A stretch of 64,000 nt of DNA from an uncultured Neomegalonema sp. (GTDB lineage Bacteria; Pseudomonadota; Alphaproteobacteria; Rhodobacterales; Rhodobacteraceae). The DNA is taken from assembly GCA_938008165.1 (NCBI GenBank), contig CALLLP010000008.1, forward strand, positions 1 through 64,000. Reading direction: 5' to 3'. Position 1 is the stretch's first letter; the number at the start of each line of letters is the position of its first letter. Both the position numbers and the translations under genes were made by a program. Shown in pieces: positions 27,273-36,843 of this stretch. The notes under the pieces are model-generated. The model was given only the letters and a program-made list of their open reading frames with translations. It did no database searches and was not told the origin of the DNA.

Positions 27273-28786
27273 CCCGTCCCTCCATTCGATTCATCGAGCG
27301 CGCGGGATTCCGGTTCCTCCGCGCTCAAAAGCCTTTTTGCGGGAAAAATGAGGCTGACACAACTTCCTTGACCGGGCGTGCTGTCGATATCGATTTCCCC
27401 GTCATGGGCCTGCATGATTTTATTCGAGATGGCCAATCCCAGCCCAAGCCCGCCCGCCGTGCGGCTGAAGGCGCTTTCGAGCTGCTCGAAGGGTCGGAGC
27501 AACCGGGGAATGGATTCCCGATCGATGCCGATGCCGCAATCCGCCACCCGGATCGCAAAACCGCCATCCGGCGCCGCCACCGCATTGATCTGGATAGAGC
27601 AGTTTTCCGGTGAAAACTTGATGGCATTATCGATGATATTGATCATCGCTTGGGTGACGAACCGACGATCGATCCGCAAGGTCTGCCCCTCGATGGCTCG
27701 ATTGTAGAATTTGAGGGATTCCGAAGCCTTATCTGCCAGCAACATGCGAACATCGGCGAAGAGATCGTCGATATCGACATTCTCGTTACTCAGAACCACT
27801 TTTTCCGATTCAAACCGCGTGAATTCCAGAATATCCCCGACGATATCCAGCAAATGCTGACCGCTCTTGTGAATGTCATTGGCATAGTCGCGATAGGCGG
27901 GAACGGCGTGTTTGCCGAATAACTCGTTCTTTAAAATGTCCGAAAAGCCGATGACCGCATTCAAGGGTGTGCGCAATTCATGCGATACGACCCCAAGAAA
28001 TTCGGCCCGCGCGCGCAGGCCACGCCGCGCATCTTCATAGAGCACAAGCGCCTTGCTTTCCGCCTGTTTAAGGGCCGCATTCTTGCGGGCGAGATCGGCG
28101 GAAAACTCGATTTCCCGCGAGATCGCCTCCTTTTGCCGTGCAAGGGCCGGTCGAATGACCCAGTACCAAACAAACAGCAACAATAACAAAGACAACAGGA
28201 TCGCGGCGACGATAAACTGGTGAAACCGGTCGATATTCGACGCTTGCTGCCCACGCGCTTCTTTCGAAATCTCTTCGAGCGCCTGCCCCACGCTGCTGCT
28301 CCGGGTCGCGGCGAGATCAACCATGGTCGGTCTGGCATAGCGCGTTTTGAGGGTCTCGAAATCGGCATTAACGAATCTTTGCGCCCGCTCGATAAATGCC
28401 TCAAGCCGGGGCGTGACATCGCGCAACAACTCCTCGGATCGGGCGCTGACCACCTCCACCTCTGCTGAAAGCTGGCCCATCGACTCTTCCAGCCGCGCCA
28501 GTTTTCCGCCGAGATCGGCCTGAAGGGTCTCGATATAGGGGAGGCTCGGCTCCGCCTCGGCCAATTCGTCGTAGAAATTATTCAACGACATCCCGACCTG
28601 CTCGAAATCGAGATGAATACGGTCTGCCGCGACGTCAAAGGCCAATATTCTGGACGTGTGATCCTTACTGATGATCGAAAAAGAAAGGACGAATATGATC
28701 AACACACACAAAAGCGCAAAAGTGATGGTGAACAGGTTCCGATGAACCCTCAAGACCTCTTCTGGATTTACGTTTCTATGCGACAC
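27269..28786 (-). CDS. sensor histidine kinase with periplasmic helical domain
   Basis: 505 residues. A first membrane helix (ITFALLCVLIIFVLSFSII) is followed by a predicted helical periplasmic domain of about 160 residues and a second helix (FIVAAILLSLLLLLFVWYW). A coiled linker leads to the HisKA domain (FLGVVSHELRTPLNAVIGF) and a complete HATPase domain (INIIDNAIKF, DCGIGID, GGLGLGLAISNK). No receiver is fused and no response regulator gene adjoins. Its only operon partner is the sugar-binding protein downstream. Confidence 0.9.
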   Translation of the reverse strand: MSHRNVNPEEVLRVHRNLFTITFALLCVLIIFVLSFSIISKDHTSRILAFDVAADRIHLDFEQVGMSLNNFYDELAEAEPSLPYIETLQADLGGKLARLEESMGQLSAEVEVVSARSEELLRDVTPRLEAFIERAQRFVNADFETLKTRYARPTMVDLAATRSSSVGQALEEISKEARGQQASNIDRFHQFIVAAILLSLLLLLFVWYWVIRPALARQKEAISREIEFSADLARKNAALKQAESKALVLYEDARRGLRARAEFLGVVSHELRTPLNAVIGFSDILKNELFGKHAVPAYRDYANDIHKSGQHLLDIVGDILEFTRFESEKVVLSNENVDIDDLFADVRMLLADKASESLKFYNRAIEGQTLRIDRRFVTQAMINIIDNAIKFSPENCSIQINAVAAPDGGFAIRVADCGIGIDRESIPRLLRPFEQLESAFSRTAGGLGLGLAISNKIMQAHDGEIDIDSTPGQGSCVSLIFPAKRLLSAEEPESRALDESNGGTG

Positions 28787-29205
28787 TTAACCTACCACAG
28801 CTACACAATAGTTAATGATGCTTAGCACTAGAGCGCGTTGAAGGATAAAAGAAATATCCATAACAACCAGTGTTTGTTTCACCATAAATTCCGTGCGATC
28901 ATTTTCAGATAGGTTAAAAAAACCGCTTTAGCGATTAATTTTTGCTTAACGTGATGAAAACACACACCCTTCAGGTTGTTCGCTGTTCTTTCTATTCTCG
29001 CCATTTGCCGTATTCTGGCATCCTGTATGCCAAACGGATCTTAATATCCGCGTAAAGATCAGCATACGCACAAAGACCCGTCAAACGAAATACCACCCGG
29101 CATCAACGTCTCCGACATGCGAATCAAGTCCTGATTTGCATTGTAATCATCAATATTCGGAATGATCGAGATAATGCGCCGAACGGGGCTGTCGGTTTCC
29201 GGCCC
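28787..29205. other. AT-rich intergenic region upstream of the kinase gene
   Basis: 419 nt with no convincing gene. It is markedly AT-richer than its flanks (long A/T runs around 28830-28960), and presumably holds the promoter of the kinase and binding-protein operon. A weak GGGGC...GCCCC hairpin near 29185-29206 may end the TadG-like transcript. One antisense frame at 29124-29363 is a shadow. Confidence 0.45.
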
Positions 29206-30474
29206 CTATTGCTTGATACGCGCGACCGATTTGCCAAGGATTTCGGCCAATTCGTCAAAGGCAACTTCAATATCCGCCGTGGAGGACGCCTCGAAATACG
29301 AACTTGTGGCGCATTCTTCGAGATTGCCGTCGATTTCATTGGCGTAGGGCTTGATGAGATCATCGTATCGGCCGCTATTGATCAACGGATCGTAAATCGT
29401 GTTGACGACCACCATCTCGTATTCCTGATCGATCAAGGCTTGGCATTCCGACGGGGCAAAAACCTCGTAGTAATTGACGGCACCCGGCGCATTAATACTA
29501 TGGATCGCATTGGGGCGCATGGTTCCGTCATTGTAGATCTGCGTATAGGCCCCATCCGTAATCAGGACCAAGATGATATGCGGCGAGTCGGAGGTGTTGC
29601 CACTACCCTGCCCGCTCAGCGTGGCATCGAGCATGTCGAACAGCGTCTTGTAATGGGTTTGCGCAGAATCCACCGTTGCGTTATCGAGCGCGGCCTCGAC
29701 GGCATTGATGTCGCTGCTGGGATAGAGCGAGATATTCGCCTCAATTGAGAAATCCACGACCCCGACGCGCACGTTTCTGCCGGGGTCTTGCAACAGGGTC
29801 CGCGCCATAGACGCCGCCGACTCTGTCACAGAATCCGCCCGAAACGCGATCCCATTCGCGACCGCGTGATCATATAACGATATATTGTCGCTCTGCCATC
29901 CATCGACCTGATGACAGGCAAAACCGCATCCATCCGGCTCGCCGCCCTCCTCTGGCGTACCTTCGATCATTGGACGCGTGAGGTTGAGCATCGCCGTCAT
30001 ATCCGGCCCGTCCTGCGCCAACAGCATGGAGGCCGATCGGTCGACGAGGAGATACACATCGAGAAAACTGCGGCTGTAGGACACGACAGACCGGGAATCG
30101 ACTGCGACTCCGCCATAGCCGCCGATATCCATGATAAATGTATCGATCTCGATATCGGCAATCACTTCGATATCGCCATTGCCCATCCTGCGAGCAACAA
30201 CATTGATCGGGCCATTGTCGAAATTGGACCCAAGATTGTTGCGGATGACTTCGGTTGCCCGCTCCGTCATCGTCGCTTCATCGGCTTCGGGCGCTTTGAG
30301 CAGGCTGATCGCCGCCGCATCGGTGGCCTTTTGAATATCGGTTTTCGCGTTCACGCCGCGCGTGTAATCGATGGCCAATCCGGTCGCAATCGTGAGGGGA
30401 ATGAACAGCAGCGCCGACATGATGGCGACGCTCCCCCGTGATTGATCCCTGAACCTTTTCAATGAGACTATCAT
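29206..30474 (-). CDS. TadG-like protein with von Willebrand factor A domain
   Basis: 422 residues. The N-terminal RFRDQSRGSVAIMSALLFIP then ATGLAIDYTRG is the Flp-pilin-like TadE/TadG leader and helix. The vWA domain begins at DVYLLVDRSASMLLA (MIDAS DxSxS) and continues with IILVLITDGAYTQIY. CGFACHQ is a paired-cysteine insert. TadG proteins are minor components of Tad/Flp pilus machinery. No other tad gene is near. The ATG at 30474 is favoured over a TTG at 30483 because AAGGTGAG would be too close to the TTG. Confidence 0.83.
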   Translation of the reverse strand: MIVSLKRFRDQSRGSVAIMSALLFIPLTIATGLAIDYTRGVNAKTDIQKATDAAAISLLKAPEADEATMTERATEVIRNNLGSNFDNGPINVVARRMGNGDIEVIADIEIDTFIMDIGGYGGVAVDSRSVVSYSRSFLDVYLLVDRSASMLLAQDGPDMTAMLNLTRPMIEGTPEEGGEPDGCGFACHQVDGWQSDNISLYDHAVANGIAFRADSVTESAASMARTLLQDPGRNVRVGVVDFSIEANISLYPSSDINAVEAALDNATVDSAQTHYKTLFDMLDATLSGQGSGNTSDSPHIILVLITDGAYTQIYNDGTMRPNAIHSINAPGAVNYYEVFAPSECQALIDQEYEMVVVNTIYDPLINSGRYDDLIKPYANEIDGNLEECATSSYFEASSTADIEVAFDELAEILGKSVARIKQ

Positions 30475-30666
30475 CGTTCGCAAATCTCACCTTATTCGAT
30501 CTCGCAGGAATCGAATTGTGAGCGTGCTAACTGAAGAAAACGCTAATCCTGATTGCAATATACGCGCCGAATCCCAAAAACCTTTCCGGGTTCCCTCAAT
30601 ACGGGAAAAACAAGGGGTCGGCAGACGCGGCAGGACGCCCCCCGATTGCCCCGGACGATGCGCCGC

Positions 30667-32163
30667 TTATTCCGCCGCGACAGGGGCCTGATTCTGCCCG
30701 TCATGCGGCGGATACAGATCGCTCATCGCGATGGATTTTCCGTCGCCCTGAACGAGACGCACATGATAGCGTTTCAAAGCCCGTGGGTGCCGCGCACCGC
30801 AGGAATGCGCGATCAGGGTGACGCCATACTCGATCTTATGCGCAAAATTCTTGACCCGCTGCGCCTTGTTCCGGGGGTCCAGCCCTCGTTGCAGGCGTTT
30901 GTCATGGGTGGTGATGCCCGTCGGACAGGTGTTCTTATTGCATTTCAGCGCCTGAATGCAGCCCAGCGCAAACATGAACCCCCGCGCAGAGGCGACAAAA
31001 TCCACCCCGGCACAATAGGCCCATGCCACATCCGCCGGGGTAATCAACTTACCTGAGGCGATCACCTTGATCCGATCGCGCAGGCCATACCGTTCCAGAA
31101 TATCCACCACCATGGGCAGGGATTCGCGCAGCGTCAGCCCCACATTATCCATCAGCGGCATAGGGGCCGCGCCTGTGCCGCCATCCCCGCCATCCACCGC
31201 GATGAAATCCGGCGCGCTCTCGATCCCGCGCTCGTGAATCAGCTCGCAGAGATTTTCCAGCCAGCCATAAGCTCCGATCACGCTCTTGAAGCCCGTCGGT
31301 TTGCCGGTGATGTCGCGGATTCTCGCGATCATATCGAGCAATTCGCCGTTATTATCCACCTCCGGGTGACGGTTTGGCGAGATGGAATCCTGACCGGCGG
31401 GAATCCCCCTGACCTTGGCGATTTCGGGCGTGACCTTGGCACCGGGCAGGATGCCGCCCTTGCCCGGCTTGGCGCCTTGGCTCATCTTGATCTCAAACAT
31501 CCGAACGGTTTCATGACCGGCCACGGCGCGCAGCTTGTCTTCGTTCAGACTGCCATCGTCATTGCGGATGCCATATTTTGCCGTGCCGATCTGAAAGACG
31601 ATGTCGCAGCCCCCTTGCAGATGATAGGGCGACAGCCCCCCTTCGCCGGTATTGTACCAGCACCCGGCCTTTTTCGCCCCGTAGGACAGCGCCTGCACGG
31701 CGGGTTTCGAGATCGCGCCATAGCTCATCCCCGAGATATTGATCAGCGATGCCGCGGTGTAGGGATGGCGTGTATAGGGACCGATGGTGACAGCGGGGGT
31801 CGGCTCTGCCTCCTCGTCGAGCATCGGGTAGGGGCAATTCACGAAAATCGCCGTTCCCGCCGGGGAAAGATTGCGCGTAGAGCCGAACGCAACCGTGTTA
31901 TCCACCCCTTTCGAGGACCGATCGACCCATTCGCGCTCTGCCCGGTTGAACGGCATTTCCTCGCGGTCCATGGCGAAGAAATACTGACGAAAAAACTCCC
32001 CCAGCGTGGAGAAAAAATGCCGGAAGCGTCCCACTACCGGATAATTTCGGCGCACGGCATCTTTCGTCTGCGTAATATCGATGACGAACATGACGATGAG
32101 GGACAGGATAATAATCCCGACCACCAAGAGAAACAGATTGGTCAGTAAATCGACAAAAAACAC
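30667..32163 (-). CDS. membrane-anchored FMN-binding glutamate synthase-domain protein
   Basis: 498 residues. An N-terminal membrane helix (LLTNLFLLVVGIIILSLIV) precedes a glutamate synthase FMN/Fe-S domain with GMSYGAISKPAVQALSYGAK, FIAVDGGDGGTGAAP, VIASGKLITPADVAWAY and a cysteine cluster ALGCIQALKCNKNTCPTGIT for an Fe-S centre. There is no amidotransferase domain and no GltD partner nearby. Such stand-alone proteins are annotated as glutamate synthase family, with unproven function. The start codon is GTG with AAAGGTG upstream. Monocistronic. Confidence 0.85.
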   Translation of the reverse strand: MFFVDLLTNLFLLVVGIIILSLIVMFVIDITQTKDAVRRNYPVVGRFRHFFSTLGEFFRQYFFAMDREEMPFNRAEREWVDRSSKGVDNTVAFGSTRNLSPAGTAIFVNCPYPMLDEEAEPTPAVTIGPYTRHPYTAASLINISGMSYGAISKPAVQALSYGAKKAGCWYNTGEGGLSPYHLQGGCDIVFQIGTAKYGIRNDDGSLNEDKLRAVAGHETVRMFEIKMSQGAKPGKGGILPGAKVTPEIAKVRGIPAGQDSISPNRHPEVDNNGELLDMIARIRDITGKPTGFKSVIGAYGWLENLCELIHERGIESAPDFIAVDGGDGGTGAAPMPLMDNVGLTLRESLPMVVDILERYGLRDRIKVIASGKLITPADVAWAYCAGVDFVASARGFMFALGCIQALKCNKNTCPTGITTHDKRLQRGLDPRNKAQRVKNFAHKIEYGVTLIAHSCGARHPRALKRYHVRLVQGDGKSIAMSDLYPPHDGQNQAPVAAE

Positions 32164-32359
32164 AAGCAGTCACCTTTCACGGCACCAAGGATCAAGCATA
32201 TTCCTGCATCCGGAACCCGTATACCGAAGGCTCGCGAACGAACGCGATAACAGATCACCTGTCAACTTCCCGCAAGATGCACAGGCGATCAAGCCCGTTC
32301 ACATCTCAGAGCAGGCACAGGGCGCCAAATGGGCACCATAGCGCCATGGTGCATCGGGA

Positions 32360-33304
32360 TTATGACTCATCGGGAACCCCGTTTCCCGTCGTGATCGCCA
32401 GCACCGCCGCCGCCGTGCGGTTTTCGACACCGAGTTTTATCAGGATTTGCTCGACATGCTTCGTCACCGTGCGGAGGCTGATTTCCAACAGATCCGCAAT
32501 GTCCCGATTGGCCTTTCCGCGCGTGATCCACAGCAGGACTTCCGCTTCGCGTCTACTGAGCGTGAACAGATGTTCGAGGCGGCGCACCGGGTCGGTATCG
32601 TGCATGACCGTAATGCGGCAGAGAATCTCGTTGAAGGACGAACGGCCGATAGGCTTGATTTCCAGACGGGCGCCGGTCGTTCCCACCCTGTCTATCTTCA
32701 GGGCGTTCGTTTCACTGACGGGCTTCAATCGGATGGCCCTTAGCCACGATTGGAAATCATCCGATGATACCAGATGCACGACGGCATCATCGCGTCTCAA
32801 CGCCTCGGAAAGATCCGCATCGGCACGCGGGGTCCGCCACGAAACGGCGCCGGTGTCATCGATCGCGACGACCGCCGCATCCGTCGCATCGATGACCGTC
32901 CGGGCGCTGGCGATCAGGCGCGCATTGGCAACATGATTCGTGATCCGGGCGATCATCTCGCCGGGATCGATGGGTTTCACGATGTAGTCGACCCCACCCG
33001 CCTGCAACCCGGTGACGATATCTTCCGCCGCGCTTAACCCTGTCATAAACAGCACCGGCGTGCTGGCGAAAACGGGGTTTTCCTTGATCCGACGGCACAG
33101 ATCAAAGCCATTCATGCCGGGCATCACCGCGTCAAGGAGAATGACATCAGGCTCGATACGGTTCAGCAGGGCGAGGGCAGACGATCCATCGCGGGCGACC
33201 AAGGCGGTCAGGCCCACACCCTCCAGCGCGTCAATCAACATGCGCAGCGTGTCCGGGTTGTCATCGACCAGCATCACGATTCCGGCGGAAGATGTCTCAA
33301 GCAT
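32360..33304 (-). CDS. LuxR/NarL-type response regulator
   Basis: 314 residues. The N-terminal receiver has VMLVDDNPDTLRML, phosphoacceptor region DVILLDAVMPGMNGF and IVKPIDPGEMIAR. A middle stretch of about 100 residues looks PAS-like but is not secure. The C-terminal HTH is complete: LSRREAEVLLWITRGKANRD then IADLLEISLRTVTKHVEQIL. The ATG at 33304 overlaps the end of the permease-kinase gene by 8 nt, so it is the cognate regulator. The likely targets are the divergent amide operon. Confidence 0.9.
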   Translation of the reverse strand: MLETSSAGIVMLVDDNPDTLRMLIDALEGVGLTALVARDGSSALALLNRIEPDVILLDAVMPGMNGFDLCRRIKENPVFASTPVLFMTGLSAAEDIVTGLQAGGVDYIVKPIDPGEMIARITNHVANARLIASARTVIDATDAAVVAIDDTGAVSWRTPRADADLSEALRRDDAVVHLVSSDDFQSWLRAIRLKPVSETNALKIDRVGTTGARLEIKPIGRSSFNEILCRITVMHDTDPVRRLEHLFTLSRREAEVLLWITRGKANRDIADLLEISLRTVTKHVEQILIKLGVENRTAAAVLAITTGNGVPDES

Positions 33305-36300
33305 TGCGCGCCTCCCGCACCAGCTGCCCCAACTGCTCGAAATCCAGTGCCTCCATATGCCGTTCCGCTTGGGCAACGAAAGCCGCGTGCTCGGCACGGT
33401 CGGTATTGATCGCGGCAAGCGCTTCTTTCAGCCCCCGGACATATCCGATGGCAAGCAGATCCTCTATCGCGTCGAGATCGCGGCCCGGCGCATTCCGGCG
33501 CGAAGGCGTTGAACCCCGATGCGGCTCATCCTCCAGCCATTCGAGCGACAGGTGCCGCTGGATTCGGGAGAGCAGTAAATCTAGGTTGAGAGGCTTGGTG
33601 ATGAAATCGTCATGATAGCTGACGCCATCGGGCATCGCGACGGCATGGTCCGCATGGGCCGACACCATGATGATGGGTGCGTCGAGATTGAATTCCGTGC
33701 GTAGCTTGGCCGCCAGCGTCCAGCCCGACATGCCCGGCATGGCCACGTCCAGAAGCGCGAGATCCGGCCGCGCCGCCTCCGCCTGACGGAGAGCGGCCTC
33801 GCCTGTTTCAGCCATGGATAATTCAAACCCAAGGGGGCGAAGGATATCTTCGAGCAATGTGCGATGTTCGTGATTGTCATCGACGATGAGCAGGCGGCGG
33901 CGCGGCCCGCGATAGCCGAACAGGCGGCGATGCGGCTCCGTCGCCTTCGTAGTCGCGATGCGCGGCAGCATCAGGCGCACCTGAAAGCATGAGCCATGCC
34001 CCAGAGAGCTGCTCAAGGTCATTTCCCCGCCCAGCAATTCCGTCAGCAACTTGGCGATCGTCAGTCCCAGACCCGTGCCGGGCAAGGGCGAGGCGGGATC
34101 TTCGATCCGTTCAAAGGGCATGAATATGCGTTCGTGTTCCTCGCGCGCAATGCCGCGCCCGGTATCCTCGATGGTGAAAATTGCCACGTCACTGCGGTAA
34201 TCGACGCAGAAGCGAACCTCCCCGGCCTGCGTATAGCGAAGGGCATTCGACAGAAGGTTGGTCAGAATCTGCCGCAGACGACGTTCATCGGCATAGGCGC
34301 GTTCGGGCAGGTCGTGGGACGGTGCGTAGACGAAGCACAGACCCTTCTCGCCCGCCTGCATACGGAAGATCGCCGCCATCTGATCGACCAGCTCACGCAG
34401 GCCGATCTCGTCGCGCGAGAGTTCGAGCTTTCCCGCTTCGATCTTCGAAATATCGAGCAGACCCTCGATCAAATCGGCCAGATGTTCCGACGACCGCCGC
34501 ATCACGCGAATTGCCGGGCGCGACTGTCCCGGCGTTGTCGGATCGTTTTCGAGAAGCTGCGCATAGCCGAGAATCGCATTCAGCGGAGTGCGCAATTCGT
34601 GGCTGATGCCCGCGATATAGCGGCTTTTCGCATTGCTGGCGGCTTCCGCAATATCGCGCGCCTGCTGCAATTCATGATCGGTGCGCCGGTGCGCTCGAAT
34701 CTCGGCCTGAAGACGGCTTGTTTCCCGCTCTCGCTCCTCAGTGGCAAGGTAGCGGCTCTCCTGTGCAAGCGTCAGAAGCCAGACAGCAACCCCGATCACC
34801 ATCGACAACAGCCCGAAGATGAGCAACAGCAGCCGGTCCATTGCCGCACCGGCATCATCCCCTGAAGTGTCACCGCCATAGCGCACCATGAGCAGCAAAA
34901 GCCCAATAATCGTGATAAATCCGGCGGCCGTGGCAAGGAACACGCCGTAGCGCGACGTCAAAAAAGCCGCGGCTCTGAGCGGCAAGTTGACCGCCGCAAA
35001 CGCCTTCGCCTGATATCCGATATTCGCCCCCGGACGGCACAGATCGCCACAACCGCTTTCCAGCCCACAGCATAGCGAACAGATCGATGCGCCGTGAAAG
35101 GGGCACGCGATCATATCCTCACCGTCGAATGGATTTTCGCAGATCCCGCAGAGTATGGTCCCCGACGCCTCGCTCGGCTCCGACCGGCGGGCGAGGTAGA
35201 ACTGTCCGCCGGTCCACCATGCGACCAGTGGCGTCACGGTCAACGCGACCGCAAGGGCAATAAAGCCTGAAAAAGCCGCCGCAATCTGGCCGAACAATCC
35301 CAGATACGCAGCGACCGATAATGCCGTGGCCGATAGCGTACCGACGACGCCAACCGGATTGATATCAAACAGGTTCCCGCGCCGAAATTCGATGCGCTGC
35401 GGGCGCAGGCCCAGTGTTCGGTTGATGACCAGATCCGCGGTCAGGGCGCCGATCCAGGCGACAGCGATATGCGCGTAGAGGCCGAGTGTCTCCTCCAATG
35501 CCCCGAATACGCCAAGCTGCATCAGCAACACGGCAATCGCGACATTGAATATCAGCCAGACGACCCGTCCAGGATGGCTGTGTGTCAGGCGCGAGAAGAA
35601 ATTCGACCATGCAATAGACCCGGCATAGGCATTCGTCACATTGATCTTAACCTGTGCCAGAAGCACCAGCAGCGCGGTGCAGGCGACCGCCATGTCACTG
35701 CCCATAAACCGCTCATAAGCCGCGAGATACATCCGCGTGGGATCGACCGCCTCGGATGGCGTGGCCCCTTGCGTGACCAGCATGACCGCGAGATACGATC
35801 CCGCCAGCATCTTGAGCGTGCCGATCACGGCCCAACCCGGCCCGGCGGCAATCACCACGGCCCACCATTTGCGCCGCTCGGTGCGAGTCGTGGGTTCGGG
35901 CAGGAATCGCAGGAAATCGACCTGTTCCCCGATTTGCGCCATCAGGGCCAGCGCCACGCCAGAGGCCGCCGCGCACAGGATGATGTCGAAACCGCCCCCC
36001 GCATCCTCCAGACGCCCGGTAAACGCCTGCCATGAGGCAAACTCGGCCCCAATGACTGCGAGGGCCACGAAGGGCAAGACCTGCAATATGATCCATAGTG
36101 GCTGCGTCAGTTTCTGAAACGTACCGATCCGCGTGAATCCATGGGTCACGAGGGGGATGACGATCAACGCGTTCAGCAGGTATCCGATCCAGAGCGGCAC
36201 CCCGAAAAACAGTTCCAGCGCGAGACTGAGGATGACCGCTTCCAGCGCGAAAAACAGGAAAGTGAAGGTCGCATAGATCAGCGAGGTAAAGGTCGACCCG

Positions 36301-36659
36301 ATATAGCCGAACCCCGCGCCCCTCGTCAGCAGATCGATATCCACCCCGGCCTTCGCGGCATGATAGCTGATAGGCAGGCCGGTCAGGAACAGGATTGCGC
36401 CCACGATCAGGATTGCCACAACCGCATTGTCAAAGCCGTAGCTAAGCGTAATTGCCGCGCCGATCGCTTCCAGCGCCAGAAACGAGATCGACCCAAGGGC
36501 AGTATTGGCAACCCGGCCATAGGACCATCGCCGCGCCCGCCTCGCGGTGAAGCGCAACGCAAAATCCTCAAGCGTCTCGTTCGCCGCCCATTGATTATAG
36601 GTGCGTCTTGCGCCGCTGATATTCGACGATTCTCTCGGATGCGGTGATGCGTCTATCAT
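33297..36659 (-). CDS. NCS1-type permease fused to hybrid histidine kinase and receiver
   Basis: About 1120 residues. The first about 460 form a nucleobase:cation symporter-1-like permease with around 12 membrane segments (ALGSISFLALEAIGAAITL at the start). Next come a cysteine cluster (CGICENPFDGEDMIACPFHG and CSLCCGLESGCGDLC), two more helices, HisKA (YIAGISHELRTPLNAILGY), HATPase (LTNLLSNALRYT, DTGRGIA) and a receiver (DLALLDVAMPGMSGW). It is coupled to a LuxR-type regulator and divergent from the urt/fmd genes, suggesting it senses an amide-like solute. ATGs at 36686 and 36659 are alternatives. Confidence 0.9.
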   Translation of the reverse strand: MIDASPHPRESSNISGARRTYNQWAANETLEDFALRFTARRARRWSYGRVANTALGSISFLALEAIGAAITLSYGFDNAVVAILIVGAILFLTGLPISYHAAKAGVDIDLLTRGAGFGYIGSTFTSLIYATFTFLFFALEAVILSLALELFFGVPLWIGYLLNALIVIPLVTHGFTRIGTFQKLTQPLWIILQVLPFVALAVIGAEFASWQAFTGRLEDAGGGFDIILCAAASGVALALMAQIGEQVDFLRFLPEPTTRTERRKWWAVVIAAGPGWAVIGTLKMLAGSYLAVMLVTQGATPSEAVDPTRMYLAAYERFMGSDMAVACTALLVLLAQVKINVTNAYAGSIAWSNFFSRLTHSHPGRVVWLIFNVAIAVLLMQLGVFGALEETLGLYAHIAVAWIGALTADLVINRTLGLRPQRIEFRRGNLFDINPVGVVGTLSATALSVAAYLGLFGQIAAAFSGFIALAVALTVTPLVAWWTGGQFYLARRSEPSEASGTILCGICENPFDGEDMIACPFHGASICSLCCGLESGCGDLCRPGANIGYQAKAFAAVNLPLRAAAFLTSRYGVFLATAAGFITIIGLLLLMVRYGGDTSGDDAGAAMDRLLLLIFGLLSMVIGVAVWLLTLAQESRYLATEERERETSRLQAEIRAHRRTDHELQQARDIAEAASNAKSRYIAGISHELRTPLNAILGYAQLLENDPTTPGQSRPAIRVMRRSSEHLADLIEGLLDISKIEAGKLELSRDEIGLRELVDQMAAIFRMQAGEKGLCFVYAPSHDLPERAYADERRLRQILTNLLSNALRYTQAGEVRFCVDYRSDVAIFTIEDTGRGIAREEHERIFMPFERIEDPASPLPGTGLGLTIAKLLTELLGGEMTLSSSLGHGSCFQVRLMLPRIATTKATEPHRRLFGYRGPRRRLLIVDDNHEHRTLLEDILRPLGFELSMAETGEAALRQAEAARPDLALLDVAMPGMSGWTLAAKLRTEFNLDAPIIMVSAHADHAVAMPDGVSYHDDFITKPLNLDLLLSRIQRHLSLEWLEDEPHRGSTPSRRNAPGRDLDAIEDLLAIGYVRGLKEALAAINTDRAEHAAFVAQAERHMEALDFEQLGQLVREARNA

Positions 36660-36843
36660 TGCCCTCAGGGTGATTGTGCAGCGCATTATCAAACTGTTTC
36701 ATAATCGCTCAGTCAAATATACAGGGCAGATTTACACATCGCACTACGCATAAATACCCATATGTGCAGCGCAACAGAACGTTCACGCTCATCCCATCGA
36801 CAAGGCCGCACCGGCGCGGCGATTTGCCCAGATGGAGAGCATG
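36660..36843. promoter_or_regulatory. divergent control region between permease-kinase and amide operon
   Basis: AT-rich gap between divergent genes holding both leaders. ACGCATAAATACCCATATGTGC at about 36746-36767, with CATATG at its core, is a loose dyad that could bind the adjacent LuxR-type regulator; no consensus is known to me. GGAG at 36834-36837 is the urtA ribosome binding site. Confidence 0.35.
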
